NCBI GenBank assembly: GCA_036504215.1
Contig: DASXVO010000040.1
Coordinates: forward strand, 124,001 to 188,000
Origin: Vicinamibacterales bacterium
GTDB lineage: Bacteria > Acidobacteriota > Vicinamibacteria > Vicinamibacterales > Fen-181
Direction: 5' to 3'
Length of the DNA: 64,000 nucleotides
Each line of letters begins with the position of its first letter. Position 1 is the first letter of the stretch. Shown in pieces: positions 8,010 through 20,209 of this stretch. The notes beneath the pieces are model-generated. The model had not been told where the DNA came from, did not search any database, and was given only the letters and a program-made list of their open reading frames with translations. The position numbers and the translations under genes are program-made.

Positions 8010-10436
8010 CTAGGCGGACGCCGCGAGCCGATCGATGCCCGCCTGGAAGCCAAACTCTCGGAACATCGCCGCCACGCGGTCGTTGTCGACCGGCGTGTTC
8101 GTGTAGATCCAGTAGCTCTTCGGATCGACGGTGAGGTTCAGCACCTTCGTCAGCCCCGGTCGTTTGAGAAGGATCTGCTGGCGAGGGGCCAGGCCGGTCA
8201 GCAGGTCCAGTTCGGTCGCGTTCAACTGGAACAGTTCGGCGTAGCGCGCCCGGTCGAGCGCGGGGTTGGCGAGCAGCAGCTTGGTCGGGCAGCTCTCCAC
8301 CACCGTCCGGAGCAGGTCGGCCGAGGCGAAGTCGTCGATCGTCTGGGTGGCGAGGATCATCGCGGCATTGCGCTTCCGCCACGTCTTCAGCCCTTCCTGC
8401 ACGTAGGCGCGGAGCGTCGGGTGCTGGATGAAGCGCCACGCTTCGTCCAGTACGCAGAGCTTGAGCGTCGCGGCCTCGGCCGGGTCCTGCACCCGTGCGG
8501 TGACGCGGTGGATCACGTAGAACAGCAGCGGTTCGAGCAGCGACGGGTACGCGCGCATCGCCTCGAAGTCGAAGACCTGCAGGCGGTCGAAGGTGAGCGT
8601 GTCGTCGAGGTTGTCGAAGAGCGCCGCATAGCGTCCCCCGTCGATCCACTTGTGCAGGCGTCCGGTCAGCGCGCGCGGGAGCAGGTTGGCGAGCGTGAAC
8701 AGGCGCCGCTGGCCCGGATCCAGCACGTAGAGGTTCTCGACCGCGTCGTAGACCTCGCGGTCTTCAAGGTCGTTGAGGCGGTAGCCGTCCTCGCCCTCGA
8801 GGAGCACCTTCACAAAGGCGTGGAGGAAATGGAGGTGCTCCGGGGTCGAGTCCAGGGCGAACGGGTTGATCGTCACCGCCTGCTGACGGAGGCCGACCTC
8901 GACGTAGCGTCCCTCCAGGAGCGTCGCCAGCTTGCGGTAGCTGTGGCCGAGATCGAGAATGACCGTGAGAGGGTCGTATTTCTGCGCGTGGGTGACCAGG
9001 AAGTTGAGGAGGAAGCTCTTGCCGCTGCCGGTGGCCCCGAGCACCAGCGTGTGGCCGACGTCCTGCACGTGCAGCGTGAAGGCGTAGGGCGTATGATGCG
9101 GCGTCTCGAAGACCGCCAGGGCATCCCGGTGGAGGTGCGGGCACACGCGGTGGCCGCCGTCCAGCGTGAAGAGGACGCCGAGGTCGGCCGCGTTGGTCTC
9201 CAGGAGCGCCAGGCGCCGGAGGTTGTGGGCGCTGTTGCCGGGCACCGTGCTCAGCCAGGCGTTCAGCAGGTTGTAGGTTTCCTCGAACAGGCTGCCGTCG
9301 TGGACCGCCACGACCTTCATCGCCTCGGCGGCCTGGTGCTGCAGCGCGCGGGCGTCCTGCCCGTGGAGGACGAGTGTCAGCGACCACGTGCCGAAGAAGT
9401 GGCCGTGGACTTCGAGTTCCGTGAGCGCGTCGCCCAGTTGGCGGACCGTGGCGCTCGCTGAATCGTCCACCAGCATCTCCTCGGGTCGCGTGTCGGGCGA
9501 GACGTAGTTCACCAGCGACACGCGCTTGTTGAAGAAGTGCCGGCGCCGTGTCTGCAACTCGCGCCGCATCCGGTCGCTGGGCAGCCGCTGCCACTCCAGG
9601 CACGCGATGAGTTCGCCCGGGATCGTGTAGAGATCGCGGAGCAAGAACGCGAACGTCTGGCTGGGCGGCTCCTTCGTGGACAACACCTTGACCAGGCGGT
9701 GGCCGACGACGAGGTGGTCGCGCTGGCACTCGACGGCGGAATCGGCCACGAAGTAGTCGAGGTGGGTGTCGTACGCGAGGGGCGCTCCGGTGGCCACCTC
9801 CGGGTCGTAATTGAGGAGGCGTCGGAAGAACCGGAAGGCCTCCGGCTTCGAAAGCCGCGCCGGGCCGAACTCGGCCATCTGCACCTCGAAGGCCTGCGCG
9901 TGATGGTGCAGGATGCCGATCGCGCGATCGAGGTCCGCCTCGAGCAGCGTCAGGGTTTCGGCGGTCGAGAGCCAGCGCCGCAGGGCCTGCCGCGGCTGAC
10001 GCCAGACGTCGCGAAGCGACGTGGCGGTCCGCTGCGAGGACGGCGGTTCATAGAGGAGCACGAGGTAGAGTTCAACCTCGAAGAGTTCATGGCGCAGGCT
10101 GTTCAGATGGGTGACGCGACGTTCGATGGCCTCGCGGGCGACGGGCTGGGCGCAGGGCGAGGATTCGAACGGATCGACGATCCGCTTGACCAGATACTGG
10201 TAGACGCGGCAGTGTTCATCCAGCAGGCGGAGGGCGGCCTCGAAGCGGTGGACGAGGGCCCGGAGTTCCTCGGGCGTCAGTCCCTCGTAGTCGATGCCCC
10301 GGAGGCGATACACGACGCCGACATGACCGCCTTTCGTGAGGAACGTCGTCGAATCAACGAAGCCCCAGAGGGCGAGCAGGGCGTTGACGCTGCCGGCCTC
10401 CTGGTAGTCGTGCAGGATCCGCCCGACTTTCAGCAT
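8010..10436 (-). CDS. trbE: VirB4/TrbE-type secretion ATPase
   Basis: An 808-residue ATPase. The N-terminal half matches the TrbE/CagE part; the C-terminal half is the P-loop domain with Walker A GATGSGKSFLLNF and Walker B CVLDEAWRF, and downstream a WRKRNAAMILATQ sensor-like strand. It powers substrate transfer and pilus assembly at the inner membrane. The ATG at 10436 is preferred over the longer frame because GGAGGT lies seven bases upstream; it overlaps the end of trbD by 7 bases. Length is normal for TrbE. Confidence 0.92.
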   Translation of the reverse strand: MLKVGRILHDYQEAGSVNALLALWGFVDSTTFLTKGGHVGVVYRLRGIDYEGLTPEELRALVHRFEAALRLLDEHCRVYQYLVKRIVDPFESSPCAQPVAREAIERRVTHLNSLRHELFEVELYLVLLYEPPSSQRTATSLRDVWRQPRQALRRWLSTAETLTLLEADLDRAIGILHHHAQAFEVQMAEFGPARLSKPEAFRFFRRLLNYDPEVATGAPLAYDTHLDYFVADSAVECQRDHLVVGHRLVKVLSTKEPPSQTFAFLLRDLYTIPGELIACLEWQRLPSDRMRRELQTRRRHFFNKRVSLVNYVSPDTRPEEMLVDDSASATVRQLGDALTELEVHGHFFGTWSLTLVLHGQDARALQHQAAEAMKVVAVHDGSLFEETYNLLNAWLSTVPGNSAHNLRRLALLETNAADLGVLFTLDGGHRVCPHLHRDALAVFETPHHTPYAFTLHVQDVGHTLVLGATGSGKSFLLNFLVTHAQKYDPLTVILDLGHSYRKLATLLEGRYVEVGLRQQAVTINPFALDSTPEHLHFLHAFVKVLLEGEDGYRLNDLEDREVYDAVENLYVLDPGQRRLFTLANLLPRALTGRLHKWIDGGRYAALFDNLDDTLTFDRLQVFDFEAMRAYPSLLEPLLFYVIHRVTARVQDPAEAATLKLCVLDEAWRFIQHPTLRAYVQEGLKTWRKRNAAMILATQTIDDFASADLLRTVVESCPTKLLLANPALDRARYAELFQLNATELDLLTGLAPRQQILLKRPGLTKVLNLTVDPKSYWIYTNTPVDNDRVAAMFREFGFQAGIDRLAASA

Positions 10437-10726
10437 CGCCGGACCTCCAGGTCGACGGGGCCGCACTTGCCCGGGTCGTACCGGTCGCGGTGCCGGGCCG
10501 AGGCGAGGAGAATCCGGAGCATCTCCGGGTCGTGGCTCCCGGCCCAGAGCGCGAAGCCGTAGAGACCGGCGAACATCAGGACGCCGGCCAGGAGCGAATA
10601 GAACAGGTTGAAGGTGGCCGCCCCGAGCAGGAGCGCGAGGAAGAACAGGCGGCGGTCCACGCCGCCGATCGTGAGCGGCCGGTGGAGCGCTTTGTAGACG
10701 GGGCGGTACGTCTGGCTGTCTGCCAT
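10430..10726 (-). CDS. trbD: VirB3/TrbD-type membrane protein
   Basis: A 98-residue protein with the TrbD pattern: polar start, YRPVYKALHRPLTIGGVDRR, then two close hydrophobic segments (LFFLALLLGAATF and LLAGVLMFAGLYGFALW), then HDPEMLRIL. The HRPL-x-x-GVDR segment and the D-P-E/Q tail are characteristic of VirB3/TrbD. The ATG at 10726 has CCGGAGGT upstream. It lies between trbC and trbE as usual. Confidence 0.88.
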   Translation of the reverse strand: MADSQTYRPVYKALHRPLTIGGVDRRLFFLALLLGAATFNLFYSLLAGVLMFAGLYGFALWAGSHDPEMLRILLASARHRDRYDPGKCGPVDLEVRRC

Positions 10727-10763
10727 GACAAGACCTCCGGGTCGCGACGACCCGCGTGAGATG

Positions 10764-11054
10764 TCAGAACAGCCAGGCGAGGAACTGCGCGGCAAAGAGC
10801 GCGAGTCCCCCGCCAAAGACGATGCCCGAGATCTGGCGCTTGGCGCCGCCTTCACCGAACATGAACATCAGGCCGCCGATCACGATCGCCACCAGGGCGA
10901 GTGACCGGGCGAGCGTGCCCGTAAAGGCGGCCTCGAGGTTGGCGGCGGCGCGCTCCCAGGGGGACTGCGCGAACACCAGGGCGGGCATGAGCAGCAGCGC
11001 GGCACACGCCAGGGCGGCCGTGCGGCGGATGGAACGGACAACGTCGCTGGACAT
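10764..11054 (-). CDS. trbC: VirB2/TrbC-type pilin
   Basis: A 96-residue pilin precursor: twin basic start (SIRRTA), a long hydrophobic signal, likely cleavage after VFA at about residue 29, then two hydrophobic helices (SLALVAIVIGGLMFMF and IVFGGGLALFAAQF) separated by the charged GEGGAKRQ loop. This two-helix plan is that of TrbC/VirB2 major pilins. The ATG at 11054 is selected because GGAGGCTCCCA precedes it and the signal peptide starts there; the longer frame reads through the promoter. First gene of the operon. Confidence 0.88.
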   Translation of the reverse strand: MSSDVVRSIRRTAALACAALLLMPALVFAQSPWERAAANLEAAFTGTLARSLALVAIVIGGLMFMFGEGGAKRQISGIVFGGGLALFAAQFLAWLF

Positions 11055-11092
11055 TGGGAGCCTCCTGCGACAGTATTTGCAGCGTTGAACCG

Positions 11093-11122
11093 ATAGTGAA
11101 TCTACAAGCACACGCATGTCAA
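11093..11122 (-). promoter_or_regulatory. predicted sigma70 promoter of the trb operon
   Basis: On the minus strand, a perfect TTGACA (11122-11117) is followed after 18 bases by CACTAT (11098-11093), about 40 bases before the trbC start. The -35 box overlaps the ATG of the divergent gene at 11116, so binding by that gene's product or by polymerase in the other direction would interfere. Confidence 0.5.
11102..11116 (+). repeat. CTACAAGC-type repeat, copy 1
   Basis: CTACAAGCACACGCA at 11102-11116 matches CTACAAGCTAACGCA at 11451-11465 at 13 of 15 positions, in the same orientation. The copies flank the small gene at 11116-11439, and this copy fills the spacer of the trb promoter. It may be an operator or a small repeat bordering an inserted gene. 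Confidence 0.45.
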
Positions 11123-11439
11123 GAGAAAAAAGACCATCGCAGTCCACATTAAATGATGAGTTGGGGCGCCTCCTGGGTTCCCGGCGCAGCGCACGCCTGC
11201 AGCGCGTGATGCGTCAGACCGGACTGCCCGCCGAGGCCCTGCTCGATCTGGCCATTGAAATGCTGGATCTCGCGAGTAGACGCCTCTCACCGACGCCAAT
11301 CCAGCGAACGGCGGTCGGCTTGGGCACCGCCCGCTGGCGCAACGTCAGCCCGGAGGAACGGAGCGAAACGCTACGCCGAGCGGCGCAGGCCAGGTGGGCG
11401 AAGACGGCGGCGGAGCGCGAAGCGCAGGGAAAGAAATAG
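11116..11439 (+). CDS. small basic protein divergent from the trb operon
   Basis: A 107-residue basic, helical protein. The first half (SRRSARLQRVMRQTGLPAEALLDLAIEMLDLA) reads like a short DNA-binding helix bundle of plasmid/ICE type. The second half has TARWRNVSPEERSETLRRAAQARWAK, a W-containing repeat-like charged helix with two RW elements. Its start codon lies in the -35 region of the trb promoter, so a role as local regulator is plausible. No family is recognised. No clear ribosome binding site is seen before the ATG. Confidence 0.55.
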   Translation: MSREKRPSQSTLNDELGRLLGSRRSARLQRVMRQTGLPAEALLDLAIEMLDLASRRLSPTPIQRTAVGLGTARWRNVSPEERSETLRRAAQARWAKTAAEREAQGKK

Positions 11440-11718
11440 CCGCCTGACAACTACAAGCTAACGCACAAGAACCGCCAGCATCCCAGTCCGCCCCAAGCGG
11501 CGGACATCATGGGTCCGACGTGCCCGTGCGGGTATTTGCTACCCATCAAGAAGGCGGCGAAACGAGTAGCAGCTACCCATTTAGCTGTAGAGCTTAGAGC
11601 GCTGAATTACCAAAACATTAGCAAAACATGAGATCAGAGACCTGGTCCGTTCCCTGCACTTGGGCTAGGCAGCCAGCGGTGTAGGCGAAGAGAACCGCGC
11701 AGCCCCGGGAGAACGGCC
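11440..11718. other. intergenic region with short repeats
   Basis: No gene is seen. It holds the second CTACAAGC repeat (11451-11465), a small hairpin GGGTA/TACCC (11530-11534 and 11540-11544), two ACCCAT copies after GCT, and two CAAAACAT copies one helical turn apart (11611-11618, 11622-11629). It is relatively AT-rich toward its end. It could be a regulatory or origin-like site of the element; nothing shows which. Confidence 0.35.
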
Positions 11719-12087
11719 ATGAAACGACCCACGACGCATCCGTCTGCTCGGAAGCCGCTTCAGCGCGAACAAAAGGGGCCACTCCGGTCCCATCGGGCGA
11801 AGGCGCCGCAGAATCAGGAGGCTGGTCGACTGCACGAACCGTGGAGGAGCAAAGCGCTGGCCAGGGTCGCCAAGCAGGCGCGCGGGTTGAAGTGGAGTCG
11901 GTCGCTCCTGTTGTTGCTACTCGAGGAACTCTACGTCGGCGACGAGTTCGACGCCCTCGTCGGCCGGCCGGAGCAGCTGTCGGTCGCCCAGTACCCCGAG
12001 GCAATCGCCGTGGCCATCGCCCTCCGTCACAGCTGGCGGCTGGATGATCTGGAGCGGATCGTCAGAGATCTGGTTCCCGGGCGCTAA
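11719..12087 (+). CDS. hypothetical basic protein
   Basis: A 122-residue protein: a very basic, proline-rich N-terminus of about 45 residues, then a helical part with WSRSLLLLLLEELYVGDEFDALVGR and WRLDDLERIVRDLV. Not recognised. It converges with the minus-strand gene at 12101. The start is uncertain; a shorter form beginning later is possible. Confidence 0.4.
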   Translation: MKRPTTHPSARKPLQREQKGPLRSHRAKAPQNQEAGRLHEPWRSKALARVAKQARGLKWSRSLLLLLLEELYVGDEFDALVGRPEQLSVAQYPEAIAVAIALRHSWRLDDLERIVRDLVPGR

Positions 12088-12100
12088 TGCTAATGCGCTC

Positions 12101-12793
12101 TTACCAGGAGTTCATCTCGGCTTCCCACTCGGCGTTCTCGCCGTGGGACTCCAGGAGGTAGACGTCAATCGCCCACAGGACGTCGCGAGCGTGCTGCATC
12201 TGGACCAACAGGCGCGGATAGTCAATCCAGAGGTGGTCAACCACAGGCACCCGTTCATGCTCGGGACGCTTGTCGATGCCGAACTTCTCTCCGTGGTACC
12301 GGAAGCGGATGCCTTTCTGATCGACCGAGTGGAAGTCCAGCACCATCCGCCGCGCAAACTCGATGTCGAAAGATTCCCACGTCTCCTTGGGAATCCTGGC
12401 CTGACATTCCCTTTCGGCCGTTTGCCACAAGAAATCGAGATTGTGTGTATTCTTGACGTCCTCGATGTCCTCCTTCGGCGCATTTGTGGTTGCGTCCTGC
12501 AACCAACGGGCATGGAAGATGACGTACTTGAGCGCTATCTCAAGGTAGTGACGAAAGAGGTAGACGCCGGCGACGCCTTCGATCGCTGGCCGCAAGTGCC
12601 CTTCGACGACACCCTGGACAATCGTCTTCGCTGAATCGAAGTACGCGTCGTCCCAACTCGCGTCGACCTTCCACGGGCCGCTCGGGACGCGAAACACCGG
12701 GACATATCCGTATTTCACGCACCACGGGACCTCATCAAGCGCATCTCGATTGTCTGGGTGAGTCTCATCGGCGTCGTTCATGGTCGCCATCAT
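12101..12793 (-). CDS. hypothetical HEPN-like helical protein
   Basis: A 230-residue, mostly acidic and helical protein with many aromatics: VPWCVKYGYVPVFRVPSGPWKVD at the start, then FRHYLEIALKYVIFHARWLQ, a helix that fits the N-terminal part of HEPN-type domains found in small defence and stress proteins. NTHNLDFLWQTAE follows. The RX4-6H catalytic motif of ribonuclease HEPNs is not obvious. Two or three adjacent start codons (12793, 12790, 12781) are possible. It diverges from the gene at 12906, with a promoter-like element between them. Function unknown. Confidence 0.5.
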   Translation of the reverse strand: MMATMNDADETHPDNRDALDEVPWCVKYGYVPVFRVPSGPWKVDASWDDAYFDSAKTIVQGVVEGHLRPAIEGVAGVYLFRHYLEIALKYVIFHARWLQDATTNAPKEDIEDVKNTHNLDFLWQTAERECQARIPKETWESFDIEFARRMVLDFHSVDQKGIRFRYHGEKFGIDKRPEHERVPVVDHLWIDYPRLLVQMQHARDVLWAIDVYLLESHGENAEWEAEMNSW

Positions 12794-12822
12794 AACGAGC
12801 GGCGCCCCTTTTGTCAGCGACC

Positions 12823-12856
12823 CTGACCTCCCCTTTCACCCTTCCGCGGTAGAATC
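12823..12856 (+). promoter_or_regulatory. 34-bp promoter-like element, copy 1
   Basis: CTGACCTCCCC followed by CACCCTTCCGCGGTAGAATCA. This 34-base element recurs at 15004-15037 with 31 of 34 bases the same, each time 50-60 bases before a plus-strand start codon. TAGAAT (12850-12855) would be a good -10 box. The conserved upstream part is longer than a plain -35 box, so a shared activator or repressor site is likely. Confidence 0.5.
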
Positions 12857-12905
12857 ACGCGCAACTGTGACGGCGACGTCGCGTCCGAACTCGTGAAGGC
12901 ACCCT

Positions 12906-13955
12906 ATGGCGACGAACTTGGAGCCGGGAGAATTGCTGATCGAGCGAATCTACTGCTTCGCCGAGGCGCGCGAGGTGGATAAAGCCGTCTTCGCGTGCCT
13001 CCGACTCGCGCGAGAGAACACGGACACGTTCAACGTCATCGTTTTCTTGCGCGAGGCCTATCCCGACCGAACTCAGATGCAATCGGCTTTCCAGGCTGAG
13101 ACGCTCCATTTGAATCAGGAGGCACGACGGGACATCTGGAAGGCGACACAAGACCGGTGGATAGAAGAACGAACGGTCTCGCCCGAACTTGTGGGCGGCG
13201 AAGAAGGCAGAAGCGTGCTCGCCATGGGCGTTGGCGAGATGGAACGCGACATTGAACAGATGGAAGCTGGCATTCGGGACCTTGCCCTGCCGCCGGGCTT
13301 GGGTGAGTACGACGCGGCTGCCTTCACCGACCGCAACCTGCAGCTAAAAGGGCAGATGCGGCTGAAGATCCGCGCCTGCCAGCAGGTTCTCGAGCGCGTT
13401 CGAACCCGATGCGTTTACTACGCCACCCGGGTTCAGGCGCAGATCGCCGCCGAAGCGCGAACCTCAGACCTCGTCGGTGAGGTTCAGCGCGAGGTGCACA
13501 ACTTCTATGCTGAGAGGTGCGATCTCGCCTATCAGAGCTTGCGCAAGGCCGCCAGCCTCATCGGCTCCACGGACCCGGAGGATCACGCACTGCTCTTGAC
13601 CTCAGTTCGAAGAGCGATGAAGGCAGTGGCGGACTACCATTACCCGCCCGTACAGGCGCCGGTGTCGTGTTCCGACGGGAACGCTCGTCTCCTGGGCGAG
13701 GAGCAGTACCTGAACCGGCTCCAAGAGTTCTGTGCGCGGAATGCGGGCGCCGGATCCTCCGGGTCGCTTCTTCGAACGGAGCTGGAGCACCTGACCCTAT
13801 TCATGCGGCGCCTTAACGACGTGGCGTCGAAGGGTGTGCATGCCCAGGTGTCGGCATCAGAGGCACGTCAAGGACTGCTGGGCGTCTACATGTTCCTTTG
13901 CAATCTGATCGCCCGACTCTCGGCGCCTGCCAACGTTCAACAACCGGGGGACTGA
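12906..13955 (+). CDS. HEPN-like protein of unknown function
   Basis: A 349-residue helical protein. The N-terminal 70 residues look like a Death-like or AbiTii-like helical start (AREVDKAVFACLRLARENTD, FLREAYPD). The last 60 residues carry HLTLFMRRLNDVASKGVHAQVSASEARQ, a close fit to the HEPN-type pattern N-x-x-(S/N)K-G-x-H-x-x-V-x-x-x-EA seen in abortive-infection-associated proteins. The ATG is preceded by AAGG and by copy 1 of the duplicated promoter-like element. It may be a defence accessory or effector; the substrate is unknown. Confidence 0.6.
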   Translation: MATNLEPGELLIERIYCFAEAREVDKAVFACLRLARENTDTFNVIVFLREAYPDRTQMQSAFQAETLHLNQEARRDIWKATQDRWIEERTVSPELVGGEEGRSVLAMGVGEMERDIEQMEAGIRDLALPPGLGEYDAAAFTDRNLQLKGQMRLKIRACQQVLERVRTRCVYYATRVQAQIAAEARTSDLVGEVQREVHNFYAERCDLAYQSLRKAASLIGSTDPEDHALLLTSVRRAMKAVADYHYPPVQAPVSCSDGNARLLGEEQYLNRLQEFCARNAGAGSSGSLLRTELEHLTLFMRRLNDVASKGVHAQVSASEARQGLLGVYMFLCNLIARLSAPANVQQPGD

Positions 13956-14053
13956 AAGGCGCGGCGGAAGAGAAGCTCACAGCCATCGCGGCCAACGACG
14001 CCGGTGTCTGGCAGGTCGTTTTGCGAGGCCGAGCGGGTGAAGGCACACACCAT

Positions 14054-14845
14054 ATGGCTCTGAACTCGCACTTCGTATCCAGGTTCCTCACGGAACCATG
14101 GGAACACGACCAGCGAGAACTCTGGTACTACGACTTTGATCGGGGCGAACTCCGATCCCAGTCATCAAGGTCGCTGTTCGCACGAGAGGGCGTGCACTCC
14201 TCCGAGATCGAAGCGCGACTCAACCGGTACATTGAGACCCCGATCGCGGCCGCACGAGCGCGGCTATGGGCGTCGGTCGGCGACGTGTCGCAGCAACTTG
14301 AATGGCCGCTATTCAGGGCTCTTTCATTGTTACTGCTGCTTCAGCCGCTTCGCGCTACTGATGCGCTCGATGGCCCAGCTACGGTCGAGGACGCGCTCAG
14401 CAAGCCGGAGCGGGACATCGACGGCCTAGCGTCTGCGATAGGTGACCGGTATCGGCTGATGCGGATCACCGTGAATCGGCGAGCCCCGTTGTACTATCCG
14501 GCCGACGGCTGGTTTCCACTGGTGGGCACTCCGAACGGCGGCACGTGTCCACTGGGTATCGCGATTCCCTTGAGTGATTCACATGCCTTCATCGGAGTCA
14601 GGTCCTCTGTGGACCTGGCGCAGACTGAGGCTTGGACCATCAACGGTGCAGGCATCGTGTCGAACTACTCAGTGGGATACAGATCGTCAAAGGTGGTGGT
14701 GCACCCAGACGCAGTGAACCACGTGCCGGAGCATGTGCTTGTCGATGCAATCCGGTCCGCCCGCGCGGGCGTTGAGCAAGGGATCGCCCTCTGTGCGGAG
14801 CTGGCACGTCTTGTAGAACGCATGGACGATATGTATCGCGTCTGA
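14054..14845 (+). CDS. DUF4238-like protein
   Basis: A 263-residue protein beginning NSHFVSRFLTEPWEH, then LWYYDFDRGEL and RSLFAREGVHSSEIEARLNR. The N-H-(F/Y)-V-x-x-(F/Y)-L start and the FA-x-E-x-(H/Y)-x-x-x-x-E-x-x-LN-x-Y-(I/E) pattern are those of DUF4238, a family of unknown biochemical role often found in mobile and defence regions. ATG 14054 was chosen because the family begins at this motif and GTGAAGG lies upstream; the open frame extends further 5-prime through coding DNA of the previous gene. It lies 98 bases after the HEPN-like gene, so the two may form an operon. Confidence 0.65.
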   Translation: MALNSHFVSRFLTEPWEHDQRELWYYDFDRGELRSQSSRSLFAREGVHSSEIEARLNRYIETPIAAARARLWASVGDVSQQLEWPLFRALSLLLLLQPLRATDALDGPATVEDALSKPERDIDGLASAIGDRYRLMRITVNRRAPLYYPADGWFPLVGTPNGGTCPLGIAIPLSDSHAFIGVRSSVDLAQTEAWTINGAGIVSNYSVGYRSSKVVVHPDAVNHVPEHVLVDAIRSARAGVEQGIALCAELARLVERMDDMYRV

Positions 14846-15003
14846 ATGCGGTGCCCCGGCGCGCGCCGAGCCGGTTGACTGCGAACGTCGGCCTGGTCCC
14901 CGATCCACGACAGCAAGACTGAGATCGGACGGTCGGGGTGTTCGTGCGCCCGCGCCCGCCCCGCCCCGCCAGGCTCCCGGTGTGATCGACGCCAGGACCT
15001 ACT

Positions 15004-15037
15004 TTGACCTCCCCTGACACCCTTCCGCGGTAGAATC
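15004..15037 (+). promoter_or_regulatory. 34-bp promoter-like element, copy 2
   Basis: TTGACCTCCCC, then CACCCTTCCGCGGTAGAATCA. Second copy of the element at 12823, here about 58 bases before the helicase start. TAGAAT (15031-15036) fits a -10 box; the TTGACC is too far (21 bases) to be its ideal -35, which again suggests a protein binding site rather than only a promoter. Confidence 0.5.
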
Positions 15038-15095
15038 AGCCCGCAAGTCCCCGGCCCGGCTGTCGGACGGTGCCGAATCTGCCCGCAGGCTTCGC

Positions 15096-18673
<3,578 letters not shown>

Positions 18674-18677
<4 letters not shown>

Positions 18678-20209
18678 CGGCTAGGCTGAGAGTCTTCGTC
18701 AGCTCGGTTCAGAACGAACTGGAGGATGAACGCCTCATCGTCCAGAACCTGGTGAACACCGACGCGTTCCTTTCGTCCCATTGCGCACCGGTGCTCTACG
18801 AGTTCGAGCCCGCTTCCCCAGACCGGGCACTCGAGGGGTGCTTGACCGCGCTGAACACTTGCCAGGTGTACCTGCTCATCGTCGGGCTCCAATACGGCAC
18901 CATCGTCGACGGGTTGTCGATCACGCACGCCGAGTATCGCCGCGCCAAGGACCGCACGCTCCCGGTGCTGGCCTTCATCAAGGGGGACCGACGAGTCAAG
19001 CGCGAGCCGGGCACGACCGCTCTGCTCGACGAGCTCGACGCGGACGGCCCCAAGTACAAGCGCTTCGGGAACGTGATCGAACTGCAGAAGGAAGTCCGCG
19101 CAGCGCTGGTCAGGCTCCTCCGCGATCGGTTCGCGATCGCGCCCACGAGCGACGAGAACGAAACGGCCCATCAGACCATCGAGGCGACGTCTCCGTTCGA
19201 ATCCCGGCAGGTCGCTCGGATGCGGTGGCGAGATCTCGAGAGGGTTGTCGCGCGCCGACTCATCGGCGTGGCCGAGCAGCGCCAGCCGGACGGGATCTCC
19301 GACGAGGATCTCCTCACCGGCGTGTCTCTCCGCGGACTGGTGTGGCACGAGGCGTCGTCGGGGGAACATTACGCCACGGCCGCCGGGATCGTGCTCCTGG
19401 CACGTGATCCCTCGGCGGTCTTTCCTCAGTGCCGCATCCTGGCCGACGCGTATCGGGGCGCCGAACCGGACGGTGATCCTCGGGACCACGAGGATATCCG
19501 CGAGCCGATGCCGGTCGCCATTGAGCGCGCCCTGGCGTTCATCGATCGCAACACCCGGCATCCGATGCGCGTCGTTGGGCTCAATCGCGTCCGACTGGAC
19601 GAGTACCCGGCGTCCGGGCTGCGCGAGGCGCTCGTCAACGCCGTGGCCCACCGACAGTATGAGGACGCAGGGCGCAAGATCATGCTCGAGGTCTTTGCCG
19701 ACCGCGTCGTGGTATCGAGCCCCGGCCTGCCGCCGGCGCCCATCACGTTGGCGGCGTTGCGGAGAGGCAAGTACCGGCCTTGTTCACGCAACCCCGTTCT
19801 CGCGCAGTGCCTGTCCTACTTCCATCGGATCGAGGAGCGTGGCAGCGGGTTCCGCCGTATGCGCGACCAGATGCTCGACCACGGCCTCGATCAGCCGTTG
19901 CTCGGGACGGACACGGGCTATTTCCAGGTCACGTTCCCGGGACCGGGCGACAACATCGACCGCCTGCGAGTTCCAGAGAAGCAACTGCTGATCGGTCCCG
20001 CGGTGGAAACACAGCTCAATGAACGGCAGCGGAAGATGGCCGTGATGCTCGCCGAAGGCCAGGCGCTGACAAGCCGGCGATGTGAAGACGAGTTTGGTGT
20101 GACCCGAGACACCGCCGCGCGGGACTTCAACCTGTTGCTCGAGCTGGGCTTGGCCAGGAAGGAGGGGCGGGGACGTTCGACGAGGTACGTCCTCGGCTCC
20201 AGCGGCTAA
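18674..20209 (+). CDS. DUF4062 / histidine-kinase-type ATPase / HTH protein
   Basis: A 511-residue protein in three parts. Residues 1-110 are DUF4062: LRVFVSSVQNELEDER and a later LLIVGLQYG, then THAEYRRA, a fold related to TIR/nucleoside-processing domains. Residues about 190-430 resemble the RecG C-terminal-like/AlbA ATP-binding group: LREALVNAVAHRQY carries the E-x-x-x-N box near 318-322, followed by RVVVSSPGLPP and SGFRRMRDQM. The last 70 residues form a winged helix (SRRCEDEFGVTRDTAARDFNLLLELGL). The HTH and an operator-like repeat array right after its stop suggest a sensor-regulator of the module. DUF4062 might alternatively sense or cleave a nucleotide. Confidence 0.75.

Noticed and set aside
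7221-9461. A 746-residue open frame on the plus strand opposite trbG and trbE
   Set aside because: It runs antisense to well-supported TrbG and TrbE coding with the expected ribosome sites and motifs. It is a GC-driven shadow with no domain.
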